Assembly: GCF_035222485.1 (NCBI RefSeq)
Contig: NC_085920.1
Coordinates: 806,001-870,000 of the forward strand
DNA: 64,000 nt
DNA from: Podospora pseudoanserina
Taxonomy: Eukaryota; Ascomycota; Sordariomycetes; Sordariales; Podosporaceae
Direction of reading: 5' to 3'
Part shown: positions 34,379 to 45,178 of the stretch, piece after piece
Layout of the letters: each line of letters starts with the position of its first letter
Numbering within the stretch: the first letter of the stretch is position 1
The notes under the pieces: generated by a model
What the model saw: only the letters and a program-made list of their open reading frames with translations
Told to the model about the DNA's origin: nothing
Database searches by the model: none
Made by a program: the position numbers and the translations under genes

Positions 34379-36573
34379 TCCATCATGGGTTTTGTTCTTC
34401 CAAACACACCAACCATTTACTCGGCGAAACAAGAAGCGCGGACCGAGGACGGATTTCGCCGCTTTCTGCAGCATGATACCCACCGTTCTCGGGCTAGCAA
34501 TCTTGTCGAGCTTGCACGTCAGTCAATGAATTGTTCGAATCATCATCGCGCCACACCAAGGCGAACTAATTCCATAACGTCACGACAGACCCTCCGCGGT
34601 CAACGAAGTATTTACAACAATACACATAACCATTTTCCCTTTGTTTTATCACATTTATCAGTCATCCATCGGTCTTGTTTGAATAATCCAAGTAGCAAAC
34701 AGCAGGCGTGTCGGCGCTTTGGGCAGTATGGGCGTGGGTGGGTGGAAAGGGAAAGGTGTGTGGGAAATTGGGAACCAACTACCTCTTTTATATATATACC
34801 CTCAGCAAAATGTTGGTATTTGACTGGGTGGTAGCGGCGGTTTTTTGGGGAGGGGGAGGGGGGGTGTGGTGAAAGGGGAGAGAGAAACATAATTTTGAGC
34901 TGGTTTTTTGTTTTTGTTTGTTTTTACACTTATGTCATGTGTTGCATGAATGAAGGTTGAATGATTGAGTTGAGGGGAATATAACATGGAGTCGTGGCGG
35001 GCTGCTTGGGAATTTTATGGGATGGAAATGGGAATAACATGGAGAGCAAAGGAGAACGAACTACCACTACTGGGAAGGCCAAAACAAAAGCGGTTGATGG
35101 AGGTGGTGATGATTGTGTGCATACTTGGGGGAAGAGAAGAGAAGCAATGAATAGATATTGCATGCTGCTGCCTACATTTTTGCTGGATTACAGTGATCTA
35201 CTCGATTGTCTATAGAGTTTGTATGTCTTCAAAGCTGACTCTGCCAAAAACCTAAGCCAAGAATTGACCCCTTTTTAGGGAAAAGGGGGGTGGAGCAAAA
35301 CGCTCAGGCATTTTCAACCCGTTGAGGAACAAGTGTCAATTCAACTTGGCTACTGCCGGCTAGGATGAAGATACTGATGGCTTTCGAGGCTGGGTATCTT
35401 ACCTATCTACCTATCTCGCAAATGAAGTGATAGATTGAAGCGAGGACGATCATTTAGATGGGTTCTGTTGTGGAACCGGTGACCCCCACGCTTGTGAGGC
35501 ATGCCCGCGTGGGTGGTGAGAGAGTGGGTGAGTGAGGATGAGTTGAGGAGATTAACGAGGTGGAAGTGATAGAGTATGATTATGGAAGGTCTCTTCCGGT
35601 TCAGGATGTCAATGGGGGTGGGTATAGGCACCTGAGCTCCCATGTGAACAGTGGCTTTATCTGGAGAGGTGTTTTTGTAAGAGTTTATGGACCATTGGGG
35701 CTTTTTCTTTGATATTATCTGCCTCCTACTTAATGGAAAATTGTGGAAGAGTTGTGGGCAAGATAGGGAAGCGGAGGGAGGTTGTTTAGTACCACCAACG
35801 AAGATGGGTTCAACAAGTCATCCGGACAGTTAGGTAAGTTTTAAGTGTCTTTCTAGACCCGTTACCTATGTGAGCTGTGAAGATGTATCGACAGCTCCAA
35901 GCAAAAGACCGTTCTAGGATGTAACAACAGGTATTTAGTTAGATGGACAATCTGTTTGGGCTGCCATGTTTCGAGAAGACTATGCTCATATAGCAGCTTT
36001 TTGTAACCCTTCAAGGGCTAGCGAGTATGTATGGTCATGATGTTTGGGGTAAATGGTTAACGACCGGGTCGTGTAAGTGTTTCTGCTGTTCAGAGAATTC
36101 TCCACCAGCTAAAAACTGAGGGATGGATATCAATTGCCAAGTGACTTTTTTGACTTGTGGCTTGTTAGCACGAGTCAGGTCTACTTCGGAGTTGAGCTTG
36201 GTGCCTTAGTGATGGCTTACACCACCAACCTTGGGTCTCCTATGCCGTGATGGGTCAGGTGGCTTGGCTGGCCATTGAGATGTGTGTCCAAATCTCATTA
36301 TTCCCTGGAAAGTTTGAAAGGTTCGAGAGCTACTTGCTCCAAACCCACCTGTCCCAAGCTTCTTTCCCCAGGACTACGTCTGTGACTTGACACCTCCTGA
36401 CATCAGCTCAGACCACAGCAAAACGGGAATCTCGTGAATTCGGATCGAATCTCCGGCCATGGAGGAATCTCCTTCTTCCTCTTCTCTTCTTTTCTCTTAT
36501 TCTTACCGTCGTCTTGCACCCGAGCGGGGAGGCACTCCCTTCTCTGTCGTCTTTCCCTCTTGCTGAAGACAAT
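34379..36573. other. intergenic region right of PNG1
   Basis: About 2.2 kb without supportable genes. It contains a G-rich run at 34840-34870, a TTTTTGTTTTTG stretch at 34900-34925 and a TACCTATCTACCTATC element at 35399-35416. It probably includes the PNG1 3' UTR. Confidence 0.5.
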
Positions 36574-37976
36574 ATGAAGCAGCAGGTACGCGTCTTCCTG
36601 ACTATCGACGCATCCGGCCTTTCAAACGAACATTTCTATCATGGCGTCATTTTGACCTACGGGCCTGTGGCCTTGTGCTGTTATCATGCGTCATCCAGAG
36701 CCAGACGTCCAATTGTGGTGATACCCTCCCAATTCACAACGACAAGAACTTCGCCCCCGACTCGTGTTACTTTCTTATTTACAAAACCAAAGCCTATTCT
36801 TCGAAGGGAATGTGAATAACTGGACTCAGCTAATCTTCTGTTCAGCAGAATTCAGCCGAAGTCGACGCGAACGTCGTCAGTGCGGCGCCTTCGCAACCGG
36901 ATACCCCACAAACCAAAATCATAAACATTCACCTGGAGAGAGTTACGGAAAATGGCTATTAGTTGTGAACCGCTACCCTGATGATAATGATGCACTCGAA
37001 GTCTACTGGGCATGTAGGTTGTTCTCATCTTTCATATTTCTTTGTTTGTACACACTCATCGCCAGCACACAAGCCGGCCTGTTGGTCTTGATGTCGCGTA
37101 GCTGGGCACCTTAAAAGGTTCTTGGAAAAGGATATGCCGTCGATGAATTTGAGACAAGCTGTTGGTAGATGACGATTATGACAGGCAGAAACCATGCTAG
37201 GAAGTGCCTTTTCGCACAGTGTGGCAATGACTGGTGGTACGAGTGTCCCATTCCGATACCTGCTCCTGAATGGAAAAACAGACTATGCTTTTTGCGTAGA
37301 CGGAGGACGAGTCACGAGAACGGGAAGCAGAACTTCCAAACAATGACCTTAGAAAACTCCTCGAAAGAGAGCGCTGCAAGAAGAAAGACCTGCCATTTAA
37401 TGAGTATTTACACTGGGTTGCCCAACCCCCTGAGGAAATAAGTAAAACGGCGCAGCATGCCCGATGGGGTTAACTAACAGCCCGCCTGGCCCACCGGACC
37501 GGCTGAAGGTGTTCGGAGAACTGGAGTTTGCAAAACAGCGTGAAAGAGAGCTCCAGGCAAGGATTGACGCCATGAGTCATGAGATATCTTGTGAGATGTC
37601 TTGGAGGAAGTATCAGCTCGAGACAAAAATTAAAATGATAGATGAGTTGGAAGTCTTGGTACGGAAACTGTGTTAGAAAACCAGACCGACTTTTGTTCCT
37701 TGAAGGAGATTAGAGTCGGCGAGGAGAAAGTTATGGAGCTGAAGCGTGCTGAGAAGGAGGCTAGGGAAAAGATTAGGGTGGCCAATGAGGATGTTGAGAA
37801 AGGTGAAGGAGGAATTGAAGTGTCACAAGGAGAAGGAAACCCAGCTGTTGGATACAATCAAGGCTTCGGAGGAGGAGAAGTCCGCACTGCTATCCATATA
37901 CGAAGACTTTGGCAAGACCTTGGACTCTTCTCGAGACACCGGCAAGCGGAGACGGACAGAGGGACCGGACCACTGA
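36574..37976 (+). pseudogene. frame-broken gene for a coiled-coil protein, family unknown
   Basis: Ordered protein-like segments on the plus strand look like one gene that has lost its frame. A putative start ATGAAGCAGCAG (36574) meets a GTACGC donor. After a 260-nt intron (to TTCAG at 36845), SAEVDANVVSAAPSQPDTPQ leads to HLERVTE. At an AAAA run near 36950 the frame shifts to WLLVVNRYPDDNDALEVYWA. A possible intron (37014-37065) follows. One frame, with in-frame TGA codons, then carries GHLKRFLEKDMPSMNLRQAV and VPFRYLLLNGKTDYAFCVD. A shift at GGAGGA (about 37302) gives ESREREAELPNNDLRKLLER and LPFNEYLHWVAQPPEE. Another shift gives PPDRLKVFGELEFAKQRERE. The next gives KVMELKRAEKEAREKIRVAN. 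A last one at AAA (37799-37801) gives KEELKCHKEKETQLLDTIKA, ending TEGPDH and TGA. The C-terminal half is a charged coiled coil. Sequencing indels are an alternative. Confidence 0.55.
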
Positions 37977-38509
37977 CTGGCTTAAAAATGCCCACACGGA
38001 CAGTGAACAGATAGCTGATATTAGCAAGAAGCTTCGGTTCAATTCTGCGTGCTGTGTCTTGAGGATAAACGGAGCGAGTAAAGTATGTTTTGAGCAGGCC
38101 CCTTTGCTTGATCATGCTGTGGTACATATCTGGATGAGGCACCCACCTAGGTTTGCTCATTCTTTCTTTCGTTTCCACCGAAATGCTATTATAAGAAGCA
38201 AGTCAACGATTCTTAAATGAACTTTTAGGTGTCAGATCGTATCATCCAACGGTGATTCCACAGTGCATCTTGAATGTTGGTTACAGGTTGAATCACGACA
38301 AACAAAGGGTGATGAAAGGAACGATGATATGTGAAATATCCTACATAAATACATCGCCTTCGTAACTCCTCAATAAGTTGACGCGTAAAAGAAATCTCTC
38401 CCCATATATCCCTGTGTATGCCCAGTTCTTTTTACCCAAAAAGAATCCAAATATTAAAACCCATACCCGAGACATCATAGCAAAGGAAATCCTGACCAGA
38501 TCAAAACCA
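37977..38509. other. intergenic 3' flank
   Basis: About 530 bases between the broken coiled-coil gene and the PAL1 stop codon. AT-richer than neighbours; presumably carries the PAL1 3' UTR. No coding signal. Confidence 0.5.
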
Positions 38510-40324
38510 TCAGTAATAATCCCCATCACCAACCCTCCTCTCCTTCCTTCCCCTCAAACTCCCAAACTTCCTCTTCAACTTCTCCCCCAACCCCCCGCTC
38601 GCCCTCCCACTCTTACTCCTCTCCAACCCCCCCCGATACGACCCCTCCTCAACAACCTGCTCCGGCAACATGGCCGTCCCCTCCTCATTATCAACCACCC
38701 TCTGCCTCTGCCTCACCCCCCCATCCTTCTCCTCACTCCCACTAGCCATCAAACCCCTCTGAGAAGGCTGCTGCATCTCATAAGCACCCCCCTTCCCATC
38801 CCCACTAATACTCCTAGCCAAATAACCCCCCCTCTTCTTAGCCACCCGCCTCCTTTCCTCCTCCTCAGCAGCCCCAACCCCAGAATACCAACCCTCCCCC
38901 TTCCCCTTCAAATCCCCCTCCCTGTACTCCACCCCAGGCCACCTCTTATACGCGCCCCCGCCCGCACTTTGTTCCCTCATCAAATCAGCCCCCTCTTGAT
39001 ACTCCCCCATCCTCCTCCCCGTCATAACATCCCTCTCCCCAGGCGGCACAACCGCCGTCCCCTGCAGCGGCACATGCTTCGTCAAGCTGTCCTTTACATA
39101 CTCCACCGGCGTAGCCTTGATCGCCTCCTCGTTGGAGGATTTGACCGCCTCCAGGGGAGAGTACTTCTTGTTGGTGTTGTACGGGATCAGCGTGGGGTCA
39201 TACGGGCCAGGGTGGTGGTAGGGGGAAAAGGGGGAGGACTGGTCCAGCTGGTCTATTGGGTCGGCAAAGGGACGGGCGTGGGAAGAGGTGGGGCGGACGT
39301 GGCGGTTGGCGGCGCGGTGGGAGGAGGAGAGCATAGCTAGGGGACGGTGGGATTGGTCTCCTGGGTAGCGGTCTTTGAGGCGGAGGGAGTTGCCGCGGCG
39401 GATGGGGAAGGATTCGTCTGATGGGGGTGGTGGGGGGGGTGGTTGAGGGAGGAGGAGCGGTTGCGGGTGGTGGTGGTGGTGGTGGAGGGGAAGAACTGGT
39501 TGGACATTTTGCTGGGGGGTCTGGGGGATGTTGGTGTAGAAGTTGCTACGCTGTTGGCGCGGGAGAGGATTGTGCCTTGGGACCAGTTGCGGTTGTGGCT
39601 TGGTCTGAGTGGAATGGCTGAGCGGGTGGATAGGGTGCGGTCTACTCCTGGTGGTGAGGGCGGGAGTTGCCTGTTCAGACTGAGACTGCTGCGGGTGCTT
39701 CGGATGCTGCTTGTTCTGCTCAGGAGACGACGGAGAAAAGGCTGTTCTTCTTCGTCACCTTCGGTATAAGATACGTTCCTGGTGTGCTGAAACTTTCGTC
39801 GGATGCTGCCAACTGCCGAGCGGGTTGGTGTTGTTGGCGACTTTGTTGAAGCTGGTGGCGATGGTGGCAGGGGTGTAAATCTTGTTGCGCAAACCTGGCT
39901 TGGTTCAGGCTCATATAGTGGCTCTAAGAGATATTTTGAAGCCTATGTAATTCTTCTATTCAGTATTCTGTTCAAGATTTTGTTCAAAAGTCGAAATCTC
40001 ATGTTGAAGCTATTTATTAGGGCCCGGAGTTGGTATCAAGGAACTTGGAAGTGATGCCAAGGAAACCCGAGAGTGACGCAAGTGTAGGTCAGGATCGTCA
40101 CCGTCCACGAAAACCAAGCCGTCAGCACAGCAGCTGCCGCTGACGCCATCCTATGAAAAGACCTCACGTATAAGACCAAAACCCCCGAGCTTCCGGAGGG
40201 TTTACCCACTCATCTCGCAGACGGAAACGAACTGAACATCAAAAAACAAGCTTACCCATTGCTTGTCTCCTGGCAGGCCATATTCATCCCTGCCAAATTC
40301 GTCCAGCGTCTTCCCAGCTGGCAT
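38510..40324 (-). CDS. PAL1: Pal1-family cell morphology protein, with apparent frameshift
   Basis: Exon 1, 40324-40256 (MPAGKTLDEFGRDEYGLPGD...), ends in TGG at a GTAAGC donor. A 313-nt intron follows, and exon 2 runs 39942-38510. The splice gives W-ASKYLLEPLYEPEPSQ, matching the family's W-A-x-KYLL-x-PL-x-x-PEPS start. A Ser/Thr/Pro-rich middle (SSIRSTRSS, NRNWSQGTILSRANS) is followed by the Pal1 core: DPIDQLD, YHHPGPYDPTLIPYN, SPLEAVKSSNEEAIKATP, GTAVVPPGERD and GGGAYKRWPGVEY. About 500 aa in total. The frame is lost at a run of eight C (plus strand G at 39432-39439): upstream reads SSSLNHPP, downstream PPPSDESFPIRRGNSLRLKD in another frame. One extra C restores continuity, so this is either an assembly indel or a real mutation. 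Pal1 helps maintain polarised growth at the cell cortex. Confidence 0.8.
39943..40255 (-). other. PAL1 long first intron
   Basis: A 313-nt intron, donor GTAAGC and acceptor ACATAG, much longer than the other introns here. It is supported by the restored W-A-S-KYLL-E-PL motif across the junction. The acceptor's TAG would be an in-frame stop if it were not spliced. Confidence 0.75.
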
Positions 40325-41356
40325 TTTAGCGACAAGGGCGCAAAGCTGGTAGGCGGGTCTTGGGAACTGTTTCAGTGGGGTCTTGGGTCCGTGTAAGTGG
40401 GAGGTGAATATATTTCCAGATTGGGTCGAGATGTGAACCAAAGAACAAAGAAGAACAGTGGAATGATGTAAAACACACAATGAGAGTCTTATATCGACCA
40501 GATTCCTAGATACACACAAAGAACAAGAGGAAAAATGCAGACAACGCTGTGCGACCAGGTGTCCTTATGATCATTTTTCCAAAGCGGCCTTCTTCGGCAG
40601 GAGAAACGGCGCGCGGGGCCTCTCCCTCCTGCAGTAGTTCCAGACTCAAAACAGCCATGTGTAACCTCTGGATTCTGCTGCAGAAGAAGGACCTCGCCTT
40701 TGGTAGTAGACGTCACCAGACTTAACTAGCCAGGGGATGCAACGAACAGGCGGTCCAGACCTGAGCTCCAGACTGGTCCAAGCCAAGGGATCGTCAGCGT
40801 GATGCCCGGGATAGGCAACGAACTATTCTTCAACTTCACCCAGACTTCTGCACCATCTTCCATATTATGCGTGATATGGCCCGTTATCAAACTCTTCATG
40901 CCGGTCAGCCCACCTATACATAGGTCTTTCATACTACCCGTCGACGAGTGGTGACGCCCTTGAATATGCTAAAGGCAGTTGGTTTGAGACTGTGATTGGT
41001 TGGGGGACTCAAAACTGTAGACGAACTGGCCAATGGAATCCGGAGACAAAATCCGCCAGATGGTCGCTGCCTCCGCCGGTTCCCCGACAAGTGTTCCATA
41101 GAGTTCAAACAGTCAGGTCCCAGGTCCCTGCAGGAATAAGTCCAAACACCGGGCCGTTATTGGCTGCCGTCCGCTACCTTCCAGTCCATATAGGTCTCAC
41201 ACAGCCTGGGTCCTTGCAGCATCGATATCGAAACACGGCCTTGGGTCTGTCAGAGTCTGACCAACCTCTCACACCGGCCTCATCTCCATATGTTGCATTC
41301 TTGCCCATTTGAAGACCCCAGCCACCGCCGGTGCCTAGCTAGCCGCATCACCTGCC
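40325..41356. promoter_or_regulatory. divergent promoter region PAL1 / USB1
   Basis: About 1 kb between head-to-head genes. No domain-bearing open frame. Possible start-proximal leader of PAL1 on the left and of USB1 on the right. Confidence 0.45.
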
Positions 41357-42295
41357 ATGCCGCCGCTGGTGGATTACGGATCCGATTCGAACTCGGACGC
41401 CGACACGGCCAACCCAGCTCCTCCGCCAGCCAAAAAGCCAAGACTAGGTGCACCTGGCACCGGAACGGCTACGGCCCTATCTAGCGACCCGTCTCCGGAT
41501 CTGCCTCCTCTCCCGGCATCATTCCACGACCTCTACGCCTCCACAGCCCGCACCTTTGACGACCCTTCCCTCCACCAAGGTCGAACCAGACAAACACCAC
41601 ACATACCTGGGAACTGGCCCAGCCATGTTTACATTGAATGGCATCCACCGCCAGAGTTCAAGCGCATGCTATCAGGCCTGATATACTCAGTCCGATCGCA
41701 GATTCGCAAGATAGACCCCGAAGTAGAAATAACCAGCTTTCTGGAGAGCGACCTAGGCGTGCCGTTACCGTTGCACATCAGCCTCTCCCGTCCTCTTAAT
41801 CTCTGCACGTTCCAGAAAGACCTGTTTCTGTCCGATCTTCAAAAGATGCTCGCTGGAGACCAGCCGTTCGAGATACGGCTCGGGAGGGTGGAATGGCATT
41901 TTACCTCGGAGAGCGGACGGGCGTTTCTGGTGCTGAGAGTGGCCTGCCCGTCTCGAAATAATGAGCTCGTGTACCTTTTGTCCAAGATTAACGAGCTTGC
42001 TAATATATACGGCCAGCCCCAGCTCTATTCGTGGGCCTCGGCTGCAGAGGGGAAGGATGTTGCGGACGCCTTTCACTTTTCGATTGCTTGGTGTCTGGGT
42101 AAGCCGTCGGATCATCTCGAGCGTATCACAAAAGAGGTTTTTGCAAAACCCGAGATCCGGACTGTCATCGGAATGGGTAAATTGACCATCCACAGCATCA
42201 AGGTCAAGATTGGGAATGTGGTGACGAATATTCCGCTGAGGAAGGAAAATGAGGAGAGGAGGGAGAGGAAGCACAGTGCTTTGCTTGGGTTATGA
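41357..42295 (+). CDS. USB1: U6 snRNA 3' phosphodiesterase Usb1 (2H family)
   Basis: An intronless 312-aa protein. A disordered N-terminus with DYGSDSNSDAD and PAKKPRLG (possible nuclear signal) precedes the 2H phosphoesterase fold. The two catalytic HxS motifs are visible: H140-I-S142 in VPLPLHISLSRPL and H239-F-S241 in ADAFHFSIAWCLG. GNWPSHVYIEWHP and FTSESGRAFLVLRV are further family segments, and KLTIHSIKVKIGNVV closes the domain. Usb1/Mpn1 trims the oligouridine tail of U6 snRNA in the nucleus and leaves a modified 3' end that stabilises it for splicing. The first ATG lies just ahead of the conserved DYGSD start. The last residues are a charged Arg/Glu tail. Start codon and length fit the family. 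Confidence 0.93.
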   Translation: MPPLVDYGSDSNSDADTANPAPPPAKKPRLGAPGTGTATALSSDPSPDLPPLPASFHDLYASTARTFDDPSLHQGRTRQTPHIPGNWPSHVYIEWHPPPEFKRMLSGLIYSVRSQIRKIDPEVEITSFLESDLGVPLPLHISLSRPLNLCTFQKDLFLSDLQKMLAGDQPFEIRLGRVEWHFTSESGRAFLVLRVACPSRNNELVYLLSKINELANIYGQPQLYSWASAAEGKDVADAFHFSIAWCLGKPSDHLERITKEVFAKPEIRTVIGMGKLTIHSIKVKIGNVVTNIPLRKENEERRERKHSALLGL

Positions 42296-43156
42296 TGATA
42301 CGGGGTATGATTTCGCTCGGCAGATGTATCGAGGCGGTGATGGGAAGTGTCAGGGAGCAGGTTGGATCACAAATGCCAGACGCCGGGATAGCTAGTAGAA
42401 GATCAATAAGCGATCAATTCATAAACCACATTATACTGACGTTCTTGATTGCCATCACATCACAAGTTTCCTAGAAATGGCCTCTTGAAGGTGAGAAGTG
42501 ATTCCAGGTTGTTTGGGGGATGTAGGACTAAATAAATGATCTAGACGAGAAAACAACAAGCAGAAAGAGGCTTGGGAGTTTTTGCAAGAGGTGATGAAGG
42601 GTGAGCCGGAAAAAGGGGTGATAATAACCTAGGGAAGTTGGACGAGCAGCTTGTGTCTGCCGGGATGGAGGGCTTGCTTTGGGGCGGGCAGTGGGATTGG
42701 TAGTTTGTTCTTGGGAGCATCTTCATATTGAAGGCATGGTTGGAGCTGGTCTGTATTTGTTAGGACATACTCATGTTGAAGGGAAGGGATGAAAGACTTG
42801 CGCTCTCTTCAATTCCTGCTTGATTGCACCACAAGTCAAATATAATCATCACATCTTCGGTACAAACTGAATTTTCACCTGCTAGTTACAAACGCTGCCC
42901 AAAATTATATACAAACAAACACCCACCCAATTGCTGCCATGCCAATAACGATTCATCAACTCCCAAGCTCCATTCAAGACGTCACAACCCAATAACACAG
43001 GCAGCCAGCTATCCCGCAGCCAACCAAGAAATAGTCCGGGCCCATCTCCAGCATCTTACGCCAGAGTGAGGCATGCCACTTGTATATAACTACAGCCATA
43101 CCATACCCCAACGCATGATAAAAATGACTCACTAGACCACCGCTATCCCAGCCATT
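42296..43156. other. convergent intergenic region USB1 / ERO1
   Basis: About 860 bases between convergent genes with presumed 3' UTRs of both. No open frame with a domain. Confidence 0.55.
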
Positions 43157-45178
43157 CTAGAGCTCGTCCACTCTAGGGAAATCCAACGTCCACGTCCTTG
43201 GAGTCACCGGCAAGCCCAGGAAAAACTGCAAAAAGCGCGCAGCCTCTTGAGAAAGGACAACCCAACTAGAGAACCGTTAGCATTGGTTTTCAAATAGAAA
43301 AAAAAAACTAAAAAAAAAAAAAAAAAAAAAACTTACGCCTTGGCAGGGAAACTGATCCACCCCTTCAACACAAACATCGTCACCTTCTTGATATTCTCCC
43401 ACTCCTCCGCCATGGCCTCCGAACTCGACTTTGGCTCCCGGCGGATCCTCTCCTCTCTCTTGCTCTCCACCTCATCCACATCCTGCTCATCCAGCGCCTT
43501 CTTGATAGGGCCCACACTTAGAATCTTGTTCACAACCACCTTCTTAGCCCCCTTGTTATCCTCTGCCTCAACCATCCCTCTAAACTTCTGAATAGCGCTC
43601 ATCGAGCTGCTCAACCTGGCATACGTGTTGAAAAGCGCCACCAATTCCGTCCGCTTCAATACCGGAACCTGCGGGTGGTCGTTATTGTCAAACTCGAACA
43701 GCACTTTCAGCGCAGTTCCGTACCCAGCCGTCTGCAGCTTGCCCCACAGTCGGCACTTGTCGCACCCGACACAGTCCATCAGGCGGCTGACATTCCTGAA
43801 GCGGTTGCGGAAGTCCTCTTTGAGCGAAGGGCCTTCTCCATTCTTGAACATGAGGCTCTCGTCAAAGATTTGAGGCACGCTCGCGGCCTTGGTGGTGACA
43901 GCCAAGACCTTCTCACGCGTCTCGGCGTCCTGAGCTGGGTCGCCCGTGCAAAAGGTGTAGCCCTGCTCGGCGGTGAGATAGGGGCCGAGTTTGGCGATGG
44001 CGCGGGAAAGGAGGGCGTAGTTAAAATAGAGATTGCTGATGCGGTCCGGGAACTGGTGCAAACGAGCCTTGTAGCAGGCGAGATTGGGTTGCCATTGACC
44101 GGTGGTTTGGTTGAGAAAGTCCCAGCAGAGATGGGTCGAGATACTCGCGTGCATGCCAGATATGACTCTGTAAAAGACACGCTTCTCGAGACATTCGTCC
44201 TCGGCTTCGAGACCGGTGTTGGCAACGAACGGGGTGAGGGGGTTGTGCTCCCTGGTTTGCTCAAGAACATGCTGGCGCCCAGCAGCGTCAAGAACTGCCT
44301 TGAAATCCATCGCCGCAGGTCCACGAGCCGAGGTATCCTTTCCAAGCGCCGCATAATGGGGAAAAGAGCTTCTCTGAAAGCAGTTCTCTCGGTATACCGC
44401 ATCCCACACCTGCTTGGCGCCATCGCCAGCATACCCAGTAAACCTCTCGGGATTCCGCAACAAGCTCACATAATCCCCCTTGGACGTAGCGCTCTCGTCT
44501 TCGGGAACGCAGTAATCTCTGTCGTCACACTCGTCGTCGTATTCAACCACACAACTCTCCCCAACCCCCTCACCCAACTTCCCCTTCAGCGGTCGTACTG
44601 GTTCTTGTTTTTGAACCGCCTTGCCAGGATGTTGCGCCCTCGGGCCCTCGAGCTTTCCGAGCTCTTTAGCCCTCCACACTGGCGGGATATCCTCCTCGTT
44701 ATCCAGCGTCTCTACCGCGCAGGCAATGTTCCCGCACATGCCATTCTCGTCATTCCAAAACGGGCACTTCTTGTGAAATAAATTCACCCGGTAGTGACTG
44801 AAGAAGTCCGTCGTCTGGGTGAGCTCGTCAAGGGCCGGCTTGACATTGCGATTGAGCCGCTCGAGCGTCGAGTACGAGACACAGGCGTCGCTCACGATAG
44901 CTTTTGGCGATATCTGCCAGAGGGAACCGTTAGAATGATATACATGAAGATCAGCCGCCGTTGCAATAGCGGCAGTAGCGCAACTGGATCTAGATGGTGG
45001 GGCTAATGCATCTGCACGGCAGAAAAGAAAGGGGCAAGGGCTGATAAGAAAAGCGTACCGCGCAAGCATCTTGAGGTGGCGCTGGTGGTGATGCCGAAGG
45101 TTGTGAGTTTTGGCATTGCACTTCTGGGCTCCAGAGCGCAAAGACTGATAGATAAAAGAGACGGGCGGCCGTCTTCAT
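43157..45178 (-). CDS. ERO1: ER oxidoreductin Ero1
   Basis: Three exons, 45178-45059, 44913-43337 and 43265-43157 (introns 145 and 71 nt), give 601 aa. A signal peptide (MKTAARLFYLSVFALWSPEV...) is cut near residue 22. The first splice joins DACA to ISPKAIVSDACVSY. C100-GNIA-C105 follows PFWNDENGM, the shuttle disulfide at the same numbers as in yeast. The active-site motif C421-VG-C424-DK-C427 is followed by RLWGKLQTAGYGTALK in the FAD-binding helical core. Ero1 oxidises protein disulfide isomerase in the ER lumen and passes electrons to oxygen. The small last exon, found behind a T-rich intron, gives a tail containing ARFLQFFLGLPVTPRTW and ending RVDEL. Without it the protein would stop at PAKA. 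A -VDEL end resembles an ER retrieval signal. Confidence 0.93.
43266..43336 (-). other. ERO1 second intron with long T run
   Basis: A 71-nt intron: donor GTAAGT runs straight into about 22 T (plus-strand A at 43310-43331), then a second T run, a GCTAAC branch site and acceptor CTCTAG. Splicing keeps the frame (A-W-V-V) and adds about 36 residues. Confidence 0.8.

Noticed and set aside
36574-37976. RIP (repeat-induced point mutation) as the cause of the broken coiled-coil gene
   Set aside because: The lesions are mainly frame changes at short repeats, and the stops are TGA rather than the TAA/TAG expected from CpA to TpA changes.
43675-44781. A 368-codon plus-strand open frame opposite ERO1
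   Set aside because: Antisense shadow of the ERO1 middle exon caused by biased codon use; no family resemblance.
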